From Bryobacterales bacterium (GTDB lineage: Bacteria; Acidobacteriota; Terriglobia; Bryobacterales; Bryobacteraceae): a stretch of 61,596 nucleotides of DNA. Shown piece after piece: positions 17,300 to 25,847 of the stretch (its first letter is position 1; each line of letters opens with the position of its first letter). The position numbers and the translations under genes were made by a program. Below the pieces are notes generated by a model. It did no database searches. It saw only the letters and a list, made by a program, of their open reading frames with translations, and was not told the origin of the DNA. The stretch spans positions 1 through 61,596 of the forward strand of contig JADLDI010000110.1 in assembly GCA_020846745.1 (NCBI GenBank), given 5' to 3'.

Positions 17300-17836
17300 A
17301 TGGGCGCCGCGGCTGTTCGGACCGTGACGATCGAGGAGTACCTCTCCAACCCTGCCTACCGCCATTCGGAATGGGTCGGCGGTGAGGTCGTGGAGTTGAA
17401 TGTGGGTACGGGCAAGCATGGCAAGATCCAAGCTCGGTGTGCGTCTAAGCTAATCAACTACCTGACAGAGAGTCCAATTGGCGACGTATATGTAGAGCTG
17501 CACTGTAAGCTTCACATCGCCGGGACGCTGCGGTATCGCTTGCCAGATGTCTGTGTCAAACTCGGCCCCCCAGTGGATGGCCATCTGGAAGGCGCCCCCG
17601 ACCTCTGCGTCGAAATCCGCTCCCCCGACGATTCCATCAGCGACCAACTCGCCAAATTCGCCGACTACTTCGCCAACGGTTGCCGGCTCGGCTGGTTAAT
17701 CCTCCCGGAGGAGCAATCCGTTTTGGTCCTGGCGCCAGGAACACCCTCTCCGCAAGTCGCTCGCGTGGGCGACGTTCTGGATGGCGGCTCCATCCTCCCC
17801 GGCCTCGAGATTCCCGTCCAGTCTCTATTCAGCTGA
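17300..17836 (+). CDS. Uma2-family (DUF820) PD-(D/E)XK nuclease-like protein
   Basis: The protein shows the DUF820 pattern: TVTIEEYLSNPAYRHSEWVGGEVVEL at the start, split here as TIEEYL and EWVGGEVVEL, a metal Asp in YRLPDVCV, Glu in DLCVEIRSPDD and the downstream KFADYFANG helix. The expected VEVLSPSD signature is slightly altered to VEIRSPDD. Length 178 is slightly short of the usual 185-200. The family is widely multiplied in acidobacteria and cyanobacteria and its role is not established. It is transcribed divergently from the operon at 17154. Confidence 0.8.
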   Translation: MGAAAVRTVTIEEYLSNPAYRHSEWVGGEVVELNVGTGKHGKIQARCASKLINYLTESPIGDVYVELHCKLHIAGTLRYRLPDVCVKLGPPVDGHLEGAPDLCVEIRSPDDSISDQLAKFADYFANGCRLGWLILPEEQSVLVLAPGTPSPQVARVGDVLDGGSILPGLEIPVQSLFS

Positions 17837-17849
17837 TCGCGAATGACGC

Positions 17850-18026
17850 CTAGAGATTCTCCGGACGAAGCCCCGTACGTTTCGCAACCCGGCTCAGCAT
17901 CGTGTGGCCGAGCTCGTCCTGGTCGTGGAAAACGAACTCATAGTCAGCCCAACCGTCGCGGATCAGGACTCTGTGGGAACCACTTTGCCGTTTGACACGC
18001 CAGCCGATTCGCTCCAGCGCCGCCAA
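17850..18026 (-). CDS. hicA: HicA-type mRNA interferase toxin
   Basis: The translated segment AALERIGWRVKRQSGSHRVL, followed by FHDQDELGHTMLSRVAKRTG, is the double-stranded-RNA-binding-like HicA fold with the catalytic His in GSHRVL. No ATG or GTG precedes it in frame: the only standard start is a TTG at 18026 (58 residues), and the frame stays open to about 18053, inside the hicB end. Translation may depend on termination of the antitoxin. It is too short and oddly started to be caught by simple gene finding. Confidence 0.7.
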   Translation of the reverse strand: MAALERIGWRVKRQSGSHRVLIRDGWADYEFVFHDQDELGHTMLSRVAKRTGLRPENL

Positions 18027-18040
18027 AAACGCGCCGAGCC

Positions 18041-18322
18041 TTAGTCGCCGGCCACTTGCTCACTCAACACCTGGAAAGAAACATTCAGGGATGAGGCAGG
18101 CATTTCCCCATGCCTGATTCGGTCCGCGATCACCTCGATCGCGAGCCTCCCGGTGTTACTGATCGCTTCTTCCCGCGTTGCACCGTAGGTGATTACCCCT
18201 GGCAGCTCTAAAGCTTCAGCGATCCAGCGCCCGTCATCTTCCCGATCCGTTTCAATCGACAAATGGATCACACCATCATTGTATGGCACCACCCTATCTG
18301 CGATAGGCTGATCTGATCTCAC
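18041..18322 (-). CDS. hicB: HicB-type antitoxin
   Basis: The core IHLSIETDREDDGRWIAEAL with ELPGVITYGATREEAISN is the degraded RNase H-like fold of HicB antitoxins. Family members usually begin right at this strand, so a GTG at 18271 (76 residues) is as likely as the GTG at 18322 used here. The gene precedes hicA, the reverse of the classical order but common in this subgroup, and should neutralise the toxin and repress the pair. Confidence 0.75.
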   Translation of the reverse strand: MRSDQPIADRVVPYNDGVIHLSIETDREDDGRWIAEALELPGVITYGATREEAISNTGRLAIEVIADRIRHGEMPASSLNVSFQVLSEQVAGD

Positions 18323-18389
18323 GCCCCTGCTGACCGGTGGTGCGCTCGACCGTGCTCATCGCGCCCCGGCTCTCGAACCAATGCCAATC

Positions 18390-18515
18390 CTGCTGCTGCA
18401 AACCACTACAATCAGCACTCGCCGCCGTAACCGAACCACGGAGCGTAAGCCCGTTGTCAATTGCGCCTCAAACCCGTAAGCGACGGGTCTCATGGCAGCG
18501 CGCGGCACGGCGCTA
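18390..18515 (+). repeat. interspersed repeat copy D
   Basis: The gap of 360 bases between hicB and the next gene holds no coding sequence but carries GTAACCGAACCACGG and GAGCGTAAGCCCG, matching the minus strand of the copy at 10764-10947, and AAGCGACGGGTCTC, matching that copy's end. The central CCGGAAACGG block is absent, so this is a partial or diverged member. Confidence 0.5.
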
Positions 18516-18683
18516 AAATCTTAACGGGATGGCCCACGATTTCGACGTAACGTTAAAGCAGACTCCCTGGATTCGCTCTTCAGCCGGTAACCCACCCCGC
18601 CCCAGGGTTCAGAAACATTAACGGCGACCCCGCCGCGCCAGTCGCATCGCCCGGTCTATACTGAATTCCCAGGAAATCAGACC

Positions 18684-19979
18684 ATGGCAAAACTATCCAG
18701 GCGCAACTTCGCAGGACTCCTGGCCGCAGGCGCCACGACGGCGCCCCTTGCCGCATACCAGGCCGCCAAGGCGCGCGGTTTAAAAATCAAAATCACCGAC
18801 CTTAAGTGCGCCATCATCGGCGGCAGTCCCGTCATCCGCGTTGTCACGGACCAGGGCATCTCCGGCTACGGCCAGGCCGAGTCCCGCAAGCAGTACCTCA
18901 AGCCCATGGTCCTCTTCTACAAGGACTACATCCTTGGCGAGGACCCCACCGATGTTGAACGCGTCATGCTCAAGATCCGCCGCATGGGCGCCTTCAAACC
19001 CTGGGGAGCCGCCGTCAGCGCCATCGAAATCGCCCTTTGGGATATCGCGGGACAAGTGGCCGGCGTCCCCGTCTACAAACTCCTCGGCGGCAAAATCCGC
19101 GACCGTGTCCGCATCTATAACGGCGGCGTCCGCTTTCCCATGTCCGGCCACACGCCTCAGGATTACGCGGAAACCATGGCCAAGATGAAAGACGCCAAGG
19201 AAGGCTTCACCATCATCAAGCAGGCGGTGGGCTTCCACAACGGCGCCATGATCGAAGCCATTCCCAACGCCTGGTACGACGGACCTCGCGGCGGCGCTCC
19301 CCACCCCTACCGCGGCATGATGACCGAGCGCGGCCTCAATCACGTCATCGCGTGCGTTGAAGCCATGAAGAAGGTTCTCGGCGACAGCGTCGGCTTGGCG
19401 CTCGATTGTGGTCCCGGCCATACGCTCAAAGACGCCATGAAGTTCGCCAAGGCTCTCGAACCCCTCAACCTCCTCTGGATCGAAGACATTCTCACCGGCG
19501 ACTACACCCCCTATCCCAACGCCGACCAGTACCGCGACCTTACCCTCAGCACGACCGTTCCCATCCACACCGGCGAGCAGATCTACCTCCGCCAGAACTT
19601 CAAGGACCTGATCGAAAAGAACGCGGTCGATGTCATCGGTCCAGACCCCGAAGACGTGGGCGGCATCGCCGAGCAGAAGTGGATCGCAGAGTACGCCGAC
19701 ATACACAACATCCAAATGGCGCCGCACGGAGTCTTCGATGGTCTCATCGGACTCGCCGCCCACGTCCACATGGGCGCCGCGATGCCCCAGAACTTCATCG
19801 CCTTCGAATACCCGCTCGGTTCCCCCGACTGGTGGTACCAGATCGTCGACGGCCTCCCCGACCCCATCGTCAAAAAAGGCTTCATCGACGTGTGGGACAA
19901 ACCCGGCCTGGGCATCACTTTCAAGGTAGCCGCCGCCAAAGCCCGTCTTCTTGAAGACGACCGCGGATTCTTCGACTAA
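18684..19979 (+). CDS. Tat-targeted enolase-superfamily dehydratase/racemase
   Basis: A twin-arginine signal (SRRNFAGLLAAGATTAPLAA) precedes a complete mandelate racemase/muconate lactonizing enzyme. The metal ligands are an Asp in LALDCGPGH, Glu in WIEDI and Glu in HTGEQIYLR, and MAPHGVFDG supplies the probable catalytic His. The second-strand motif reads FTIIKQAVG. The arrangement resembles acid-sugar dehydratases such as mannonate or gluconate dehydratase, but the substrate is unknown. At 431 residues it is slightly long because of the signal. It stands alone, with no partner gene. Confidence 0.8.
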   Translation: MAKLSRRNFAGLLAAGATTAPLAAYQAAKARGLKIKITDLKCAIIGGSPVIRVVTDQGISGYGQAESRKQYLKPMVLFYKDYILGEDPTDVERVMLKIRRMGAFKPWGAAVSAIEIALWDIAGQVAGVPVYKLLGGKIRDRVRIYNGGVRFPMSGHTPQDYAETMAKMKDAKEGFTIIKQAVGFHNGAMIEAIPNAWYDGPRGGAPHPYRGMMTERGLNHVIACVEAMKKVLGDSVGLALDCGPGHTLKDAMKFAKALEPLNLLWIEDILTGDYTPYPNADQYRDLTLSTTVPIHTGEQIYLRQNFKDLIEKNAVDVIGPDPEDVGGIAEQKWIAEYADIHNIQMAPHGVFDGLIGLAAHVHMGAAMPQNFIAFEYPLGSPDWWYQIVDGLPDPIVKKGFIDVWDKPGLGITFKVAAAKARLLEDDRGFFD

Positions 19980-20058
19980 TCAACTCCTCACATAGAACAA
20001 ACCCGGAATCGGACTGCGCTCCACCGGCCCCAAACTGGCGGAGAACGTAGTGAATTGG

Positions 20059-20131
20059 TGGGCCCTGTAGGATTCGAACCTACGACCAAGGGATTATGAG
20101 TCCCCTGCACTAACCGCTGTGCTAAGGGCCC
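20059..20131 (-). tRNA. ileX: tRNA-Ile2 (CAT anticodon, lysidine-modified)
   Basis: The minus strand folds as a 73-base cloverleaf with acceptor GGGCCCT/AGGGCCC, D arm GCAC/GTGC, anticodon loop CTCATAA, variable loop TGGTC-type and T arm around GTTCGAATCC. The anticodon is CAT. The body (TTAGC, GGGGACTCATAATCCC, TTGGTCG) follows the ileX tRNA of E. coli rather than initiator or elongator tRNA-Met, so it should be modified by TilS to read AUA. CCA is not encoded. Confidence 0.85.
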
Positions 20132-20313
20132 TTACTGTCGAGCGTTCCGAGACTTGCGAGCTTTTGGTTCAGTCTCCGGCCTTTCCGCTGTCGCCGGCGC
20201 TTCGACGTTCCGCTCGTACCGTCTCTACGTTCTTGAGCTTAGCAGGATTCCGCCCGGCGTGGTTTTCTCAAACGTCTGCGTTCGCGACCCCGGCCCTTGG
20301 TGCACACAGCCCG

Positions 20314-21306
20314 CTAGCGCAGCCATCCACGGTGCCAGGCAAGCATCAGGACGCACATCCCCAATGCCGTACTGAAAACCGGCGACGGTTCCGGGACCGC
20401 GCTCGTCGTCACAAAGAACGGGATGTTCAGCCCCTGCCCTGCCCCCACCAGTGTATCGACCGGTGCGCCCGTTGAACTATCAAAGCGTAGCAATGTGCTC
20501 CCAATGTCTGCGAAGTTCTGGTCGACCAGAAGGTTCGTCACGACCAGAAACCCGTCCGCACTGAACCCGAAACCCCCCGGAGACGTCAACCCGCCGGTCC
20601 CTTCGGCTATGAAGATTTCCAGATTGCTGCTGACCGGATCGAAGCGGTAGATGCGTCCCCCGAATGTGCTGAGATCGATGGCCGCAAGATAGAGTGCACC
20701 GTCCGGGCCAAACTCGATCGGACCGAATCCGAACCCGGCTGGACCCGCGGTGGAACCGATAATCGCTCCCGTTTGGCCGTTCACCTTGAAGACTGACCCG
20801 TTGTCGAAACCGCTGACATACAGGTTGCCGTCCGGGCCGAACGCCAGGCCAATAGGACCCACGTGTCCGTTGGCGCCCAAGTCACTGAACACTCCGAGAT
20901 ACGACCCGCTGGAGGGATCGTATCGTAGGATCTTGTCGTTCGCGGCGCTCGCCACGTACAGGTTGCCATCAGGTCCGAAGGTGACCGCCTGCGGTGAGTC
21001 GAGTCCGCCCGAGTTGCCGGGATCGAGCGTCTGCAGATACGTACCGGCCGGACCGTACTTCACAACGTTGTTCGAGTACTGTCCGGCTACGAAGAACTCC
21101 CCGCCTGGCCCTATGACGACGCCATTGAAGCCATTCGCTTCCGCGCCAGCGGTTACCGCCGTGGAAAGGAACGCGCCGGTTCCGCTGTCGTACTTGGTAA
21201 TCGTGTTGTTACCGAAGTTGCTGGCGTAGATTACACCGGCGTTCGCATTAGTAGAGCAGGCCACGGCAAGTACTAAGAGAGCAAAGCCGCTTGGGACGTA
21301 TCGCAT
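20314..21306 (-). CDS. PEP-CTERM-anchored NHL/SMP-30-type beta-propeller
   Basis: After a signal peptide (about residues 1-23) the protein consists of repeating blades with FGPDGNLYVAS-like cores at roughly 40-residue spacing, typical of NHL or SMP-30-like six-bladed propellers. The C-terminus has the sorting signal VPEPSP, a hydrophobic stretch and a final basic tail (WHRGWLR), so it should be processed by an exosortase and exported to the surface. No exosortase gene is in this window. The ligand is unknown. The 180 bases between it and the tRNA hold nothing I can assign. Confidence 0.8.
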   Translation of the reverse strand: MRYVPSGFALLVLAVACSTNANAGVIYASNFGNNTITKYDSGTGAFLSTAVTAGAEANGFNGVVIGPGGEFFVAGQYSNNVVKYGPAGTYLQTLDPGNSGGLDSPQAVTFGPDGNLYVASAANDKILRYDPSSGSYLGVFSDLGANGHVGPIGLAFGPDGNLYVSGFDNGSVFKVNGQTGAIIGSTAGPAGFGFGPIEFGPDGALYLAAIDLSTFGGRIYRFDPVSSNLEIFIAEGTGGLTSPGGFGFSADGFLVVTNLLVDQNFADIGSTLLRFDSSTGAPVDTLVGAGQGLNIPFFVTTSAVPEPSPVFSTALGMCVLMLAWHRGWLR

Positions 21307-21453
21307 TGGTAGAAACCTCCAACTTGCTCTACGTGTATTCCCAGGCGATTGGATTCGCCTTGGCCTCGTCCCAGTACGAGATCACGGCCGCCACAATCGG
21401 TATCAGCCCTGGAATTCGAACTGCCAACCGGTCATTCCCAATTACCCAGCTTC

Positions 21454-21834
21454 CTACTCAACTACGGCGATACAGTCGATCTCGACCTTCGCGTCCCGCG
21501 GCAACCGCGCCGCCTGTACCGTCGACCGCGCCGGTTTATTGCCGCTAAAGTATCGCCCATACACTTCGTTCATAGCCGGAAAGTCCGCCATATCGGCCAG
21601 GAACACTGTCGTCTTCAGCACCTTCTCGAGCGACGAGTTCGACGCCGCCAGCACCGCTTTAAGGTTCTCCAGCACGCGCTCGGTCTGGACAGCAATGTCG
21701 CCGGCCACAATCTGCCCCGTCGCCGGGTCCAGCGGTATCTGTCCGCTCAGGTAAGCCGTCCCATTGTGGACAATCGCCTGGGAATAGGGGCCGATTGCCT
21801 TTGGCGCCGCGTCGGTGTGTACTGGCTGTTGCAT
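21454..21834 (-). CDS. RidA/YjgF-family imine deaminase
   Basis: The 126-residue protein has the full RidA pattern: AIGPYSQAIVHNG at the N-terminus, YLSGQIPLDPATG, VFLADMADFPAMN and the substrate-binding Arg in RSTVQAARLPRDAKVEID. Family members hydrolyse reactive 2-aminoacrylate-type imines released by PLP enzymes. It is transcribed divergently from the photolyase gene with only 49 bases between. Confidence 0.85.
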   Translation of the reverse strand: MQQPVHTDAAPKAIGPYSQAIVHNGTAYLSGQIPLDPATGQIVAGDIAVQTERVLENLKAVLAASNSSLEKVLKTTVFLADMADFPAMNEVYGRYFSGNKPARSTVQAARLPRDAKVEIDCIAVVE

Positions 21835-21883
21835 AACGGTTCTTTCCGTCAGGATAACCGCTCGACACGTCTAAACAAACAAG

Positions 21884-23296
21884 ATGGATCCTCGCATCAC
21901 CCCGCTGAACGATAAACCCCGCTGCCCCAACGCCCGGTATGTCCTCTATTGGATGCAGATGAACCGGCGCGTCAGGAACAACCACGCGCTCGAATACGCC
22001 ATTGCCGAAGCCAACGCCTTGGGACTGCCCGTCCTGGTCTACGAAGCGGTAACGTACACCTACCCCTATGCTAGCGACAGGTTTACAACCTTCTTACTTG
22101 AGGGTGTACCAGACACCAGCCAGCGCCTCCGCGACCGTCGCATCGGCTACCTCTTCTACCTCCGCCGCAACACGACCGACCCCAACGACACGCTCTACCG
22201 CCTCGCCGCCGATGCCGCCCTCATCGTCTCCGACGACTATCCCAGCTTCGTCGCCGCCTCCCACAACATGACGGTTCCGACAAAATCCGAGATTTCCTAC
22301 GTTGTCGTCGACTCCAGCTGCATCGTCCCCATGCGCCTCATCGAGACCAAGCAATATGGCGCCTATACCATCCGCCCCAAGATCCATAAGTTGTTGAATC
22401 AATACTTGAAACCCGTCGAACCCACTCCGGTGAAGCACCCCTGGAAAGGCCCTGTCCCCTTGGCCGAACTCCACACGACAGTCACCCCCGAAAGTGTCGC
22501 CCGGCTTGTCGCCTCCTGCGACATCGACCATTCCGTCAAACCCTCGCTCACCTACCGCGGCGGGGCCTCCGAAGCGGAAAGACACCTCCAACATTTCCTC
22601 GCCCGAAACCTCCCCCGCTACGCCGCTGATCGAAACGAACCCACCGCCCACGCCACCTCCAACCTCAGCCCCTGGCTCCACTTCGGCCATATCTCCTCCC
22701 TCGAAGTCGCCTTAGCCGCCAAAATGCAGGCCGAAGATGCCGGAGGCACCGCCGCCGAGTTCCTCGAAGAGCTGATCGTTCGCCGCGAACTAGCCTTTAA
22801 CCACGCCCGTTTCGCCCAACCCGACCCCACGAAATTGGGGACAGTCCCCAATTGGGCGCGCGAAACGTTGAAAAAGCACGCAAAAGACACCCGCCCCGCC
22901 GTCTACACCAGGGAACAATTCGAGCGCGCCGAAACGTATGACCAGCTATGGAATGCCACCCAGAAAGAGCTGCTACTCCGGGGCAAGATCCATGGCTACT
23001 ACCGCATGTACTGGGGGAAGAAGATCATCGAGTGGTCCGCTACCCACGAAGACGCGCTCGAAACCATGATCTACCTCCACGACCGCTACGCACTCGACGG
23101 GCGCGACCCCAATACCTACACCAACATTCTGTGGTGCTTCGGTCTCCACGACCGGCCCTGGCAGGAGCGTCCCATTTTCGGCATGGTCCGCTACATGTCG
23201 CTGGACGGAATGAAGCGAAAAACCGGCGTAGATGCCTATCTAAGAGAAATTTCGCATCTGGAACTTACGGGAACCGACCCGTTTCGCCTACAATGA
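21884..23296 (+). CDS. phr: class II CPD deoxyribodipyrimidine photolyase
   Basis: The N-terminal alpha/beta domain carries the class II signature YVLYWMQMNRRVRNNHAL, and the FAD domain has SNLSPWLHFGHIS and EELIVRRELAFN, followed by MYWGKKIIEWS and NTYTNILWCFGLHDRPW. It repairs cyclobutane pyrimidine dimers with light. Length 470 is normal. Codons for KLGTVPNW contain a 21-base palindrome (22833-22853) that replaces less regular sequence in family members, apparently without breaking the frame. Confidence 0.88.
   Translation: MDPRITPLNDKPRCPNARYVLYWMQMNRRVRNNHALEYAIAEANALGLPVLVYEAVTYTYPYASDRFTTFLLEGVPDTSQRLRDRRIGYLFYLRRNTTDPNDTLYRLAADAALIVSDDYPSFVAASHNMTVPTKSEISYVVVDSSCIVPMRLIETKQYGAYTIRPKIHKLLNQYLKPVEPTPVKHPWKGPVPLAELHTTVTPESVARLVASCDIDHSVKPSLTYRGGASEAERHLQHFLARNLPRYAADRNEPTAHATSNLSPWLHFGHISSLEVALAAKMQAEDAGGTAAEFLEELIVRRELAFNHARFAQPDPTKLGTVPNWARETLKKHAKDTRPAVYTREQFERAETYDQLWNATQKELLLRGKIHGYYRMYWGKKIIEWSATHEDALETMIYLHDRYALDGRDPNTYTNILWCFGLHDRPWQERPIFGMVRYMSLDGMKRKTGVDAYLREISHLELTGTDPFRLQ
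22833..22853. repeat. short palindrome inside photolyase gene
   Basis: A perfect inverted repeat of 10 bases on each side of one central A is centred on GGGGACAGTCCCC and flanked by AATT on both sides. It is in frame and encodes LGTVPN. Related sequences occur in the TonB receptor at 45742-48138 and, degenerate, near 115. The form resembles REP-type palindromes. Confidence 0.6.
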
Positions 23297-23331
23297 CTCA
23301 AATCTAAGTCGGTGTGTCGAGGGCTGCTGTT

Positions 23332-24228
23332 ATGCACGTATCTATTACCGGCGCTTCCGGATTTATCGGTCGCCGCTTAGTGTCCGCACTGGAATCGTCG
23401 GGCCACCGCCTCACCGTCCTCGGCCGCGCCCCACGTGCCGGTTCCTCCCCCAACGCTCAATTCGCTGTCTGGGACCCCGAGCGCGGACTTCCGCCCCCGT
23501 CCGCCGTCCAGTCCGACGCTATCGTACACCTTGCCGGCGAACCAGTCTCGCAACGCTGGTCCCCTAAGGTGAAGCAGCGCATCCGCGACTCCCGCGTGGC
23601 CGGCACGCTCAGGTTGATCGAAGCGATCGCGCAATCCGAAACAAAGCCTGAAGTGCTGGTCTGCGCCTCAGCCGTCGGCTACTACGGCGACCGTGGCGAC
23701 GACCTCCTGAACGAACAGGCGAAGCCTGGCGCCGGTTTTCTGCCTGAGGTCTGCGTCGAATGGGAGCGAGCCGCCCTCACCGCTCAACCCCTCGGCGTCC
23801 GGGTCGTTCTTATCAGAATCGGCCTCGTCCTCGGCGCCGGCGGCGGCGCGCTTCAAAAGATGCTGCCTCCGTTCAAGGCCGGTGTCGGCGGTAAACTCGG
23901 CTCGGGCGAACAGTGGATGCCCTGGATTCACCTCGACGACTTGGTTGGCCTCTTCCAAACCGCTGTCGAAGACGCCCGCTGGTCCGGCCCAATTAACGGT
24001 TCGGCGCCCAATCCCGTTCGTAACACCGACTTCACCGCCGCCATCGGCCGCGCATTGCGCCGTCCAGCCATCTTCCCGATCCCCAAGTTCGCCGTAAAGC
24101 TACTCTATGGCGAAATGGCAGACGTCCTGTTTTTCTCTCAGCGCATGATCCCCGAAGCGGCAACCAAACTCGGTTACCAGTTCCGCTTCCCCCAGCTGCT
24201 CGGCGCATTGAAGGCCATTTTGGGCTGA
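23332..24228 (+). CDS. TIGR01777-type NAD-dependent epimerase-like protein
   Basis: The Rossmann motif ITGASGFIGRRLV starts at residue 4, followed by ASAVGYYGDRGD, the usual place of the SDR active-site Tyr in this family, and a C-terminal DUF1731 segment (FPIPKFAVKLLYGEMADVLF). The family (YfcH, SulA-like) is related to sugar epimerases but has no firm substrate. The ATG at 23332 places the glycine motif at the normal distance; a start at 23314 adds six residues. Confidence 0.8.
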   Translation: MHVSITGASGFIGRRLVSALESSGHRLTVLGRAPRAGSSPNAQFAVWDPERGLPPPSAVQSDAIVHLAGEPVSQRWSPKVKQRIRDSRVAGTLRLIEAIAQSETKPEVLVCASAVGYYGDRGDDLLNEQAKPGAGFLPEVCVEWERAALTAQPLGVRVVLIRIGLVLGAGGGALQKMLPPFKAGVGGKLGSGEQWMPWIHLDDLVGLFQTAVEDARWSGPINGSAPNPVRNTDFTAAIGRALRRPAIFPIPKFAVKLLYGEMADVLFFSQRMIPEAATKLGYQFRFPQLLGALKAILG

Positions 24229-24249
24229 TTATGCTAATCTAAGAGGGTT

Positions 24250-24459
24250 ATGGCAATTCCGAACGCTCGGCGTCTTCGCATCTCCCATCCCGAAACGGGT
24301 CAGCAGGCGACCATCGTGGCCGTCCTCCCGAAGGGTACGGATGTAGACGCTTACACCAAAGAAGCGTCCGCCCGGTTTGACTGGAAAAGCTGGCAGGATG
24401 CCCAGCAGCGCCAGTTCAAAGTCCGCGTCGGTCAGCAGAAACAGAAGAAGGCGAAGTAG
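24250..24459 (+). CDS. small basic protein, unknown
   Basis: This 69-residue, lysine- and glutamine-rich protein (ending VGQQKQKKAK) follows the TIGR01777 gene by 21 bases and is closed by a strong terminator. No family is recognised. The compact basic form could fit a nucleic-acid- or ribosome-associated protein, but that is speculation. Confidence 0.5.
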   Translation: MAIPNARRLRISHPETGQQATIVAVLPKGTDVDAYTKEASARFDWKSWQDAQQRQFKVRVGQQKQKKAK

Positions 24460-24486
24460 TTCGCTCCTTCTCAACACGGTATCAGG

Positions 24487-24515
24487 AAGCCGCCGGCAAC
24501 CACCGGCGGCTTTTA
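24487..24515 (+). terminator. rho-independent terminator
   Basis: AAGCCGCCGG and CCGGCGGCTT form a 10-base-pair stem with a 6-base loop followed by TTTTA. It ends the 23332-24459 unit and separates it from the converging HEAT-repeat gene. Confidence 0.75.
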
Positions 24516-24526
24516 GTGTCTCTGGA

Positions 24527-25801
24527 CTACACCCGCCCACGCAGCACCCGCAACGCCCGCGTGGCCGCCAACCCCACCTGATTATCCGGATCGCGCGACA
24601 ACTGCTCCAGCACGGGTATCGTCGCGGCATCCCCCGACACCGACAGTATCCGCGCCAATTCCATCTTCTCCGCCGCCGTCCGCTGCGCCATACCCGTGTA
24701 AAGTGACTCCCGAACCCCCTTGTCACGCGTAAGCTCTTCCAGAAGCGGCGCCGCCACACCCGACCAGCTGGAATTGTTTAGTGTATTCACCAGATAGTCC
24801 AGCGGACTGAACTGTGCCAGTTCCCGCTTGCCCAGCAGCACCGCCGCAAACGCCAGCGATAGCTGAGCGGTCTTCTTCTTTTCCTCGGCGTAAAGCTTCT
24901 CCACCTTCGGCAGATCGGCCGGATTCTTCAGTCTGCCGATCCCCTCCGCAGCCGACGCCCGCAGTCCTTCATCTCTATCGTTTAGATAGGTCTCGTACAA
25001 AGGCCGGCTGGCCTCGTCGGGGATCATCGCCAGCGATCCGAGCGCCACTCGTTTCACTTTGTTCGACTTCGTCCGCTCCAGCGCTTCCTTCAGCCGCGGA
25101 ACCGATTCCTTGTACCGCAAAATGCCCACCGTCTCGATCGCCGCAATCTGCACCCGCTCGTTCAGGTCAGTCAGCAAGAACAGCACTCCGTCGGCCGACT
25201 GCGTGTCCCGGATCTTCTGCAGCGCCACCAGCGACTCGTAAATCACCGTGGTGTCCTTGTCTTTGTTCTTAAGCGCCGCCAGCAGATCCGGCACCGCGGC
25301 TTTACCGCGAAGGATTCCAAGCGACCGCGCGGCATACGCCCGCACGTTCACATCGGGATCGTCGCGAACGATCTTGCCCAACGCCTCAATGATTTCCGGC
25401 CGCACCTGAATGGACGCGTCGATAATCTGCGTATTGGTGTCGGTGAATTTGCCCTTCAGCCCCCGGCCGACTTTGCGGAACCGGGCGCCCCAACCACGGT
25501 CAATGTAGCCGGGCAGGTAAAAGTTCGTGAGACCCGCGATGGCCGGAATGCGCACTTCGGGATCTTCGTCCTTGAGAGCGGATTGCAACGGATCGAGCGC
25601 AGCCGAAGTCCCCAATTCCGCAATGGCGTCCACGGCTTCGCGCCTTACTTCGTAGCTCTCGTCTTTCAGATAAGGAACAATTTGCGGAATCGCGCCGGCG
25701 CCCTGGTCACCAAGCGAGCGCACGCCCTTGACCCGGTCTTTAACCGTGCTCTGCGCCAGGCACACGAACCCTATCAGCAGAATGAAGGCGGGTAAACGCA
25801 T
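24527..25801 (-). CDS. secreted HEAT-repeat protein
   Basis: A signal peptide (MRLPAFILLIGFVCLAQS) is followed by PBS-lyase-type HEAT repeats, for example EVRREAVDAIAELG, NVRAYAARSLGILRG, RVQIAAIETVGILR and GLRASAAEGIGRL, spaced about 35-40 residues through the protein. Such solenoids bind other proteins. No catalytic residues are seen. The gene is 46 bases downstream of mqnD on the same strand and may be cotranscribed. Confidence 0.75.
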   Translation of the reverse strand: MRLPAFILLIGFVCLAQSTVKDRVKGVRSLGDQGAGAIPQIVPYLKDESYEVRREAVDAIAELGTSAALDPLQSALKDEDPEVRIPAIAGLTNFYLPGYIDRGWGARFRKVGRGLKGKFTDTNTQIIDASIQVRPEIIEALGKIVRDDPDVNVRAYAARSLGILRGKAAVPDLLAALKNKDKDTTVIYESLVALQKIRDTQSADGVLFLLTDLNERVQIAAIETVGILRYKESVPRLKEALERTKSNKVKRVALGSLAMIPDEASRPLYETYLNDRDEGLRASAAEGIGRLKNPADLPKVEKLYAEEKKKTAQLSLAFAAVLLGKRELAQFSPLDYLVNTLNNSSWSGVAAPLLEELTRDKGVRESLYTGMAQRTAAEKMELARILSVSGDAATIPVLEQLSRDPDNQVGLAATRALRVLRGRV

Positions 25802-25847
25802 ACAGCTATTGTGACGCGCACCGGGCCCAAAAAGTGAGTGGAAAACG

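Noticed and set aside
18780..19769. 329-residue minus-strand frame inside the enolase-superfamily gene
   Set aside because: Anti-sense shadow of a clear enzyme gene, rich in Gly, Asp and Val without motif.
20059..20131. assignment as tRNA-Met because of the CAT anticodon
   Set aside because: The acceptor and body match the ileX-type tRNA-Ile2, so lysidine-modified isoleucine tRNA is the better call.
20132..20313. possible short basic peptide on the minus strand (ERPETEPKARKSRNARQ)
   Set aside because: It has no usable start and fewer than 40 codons; coding-like composition alone is not enough.
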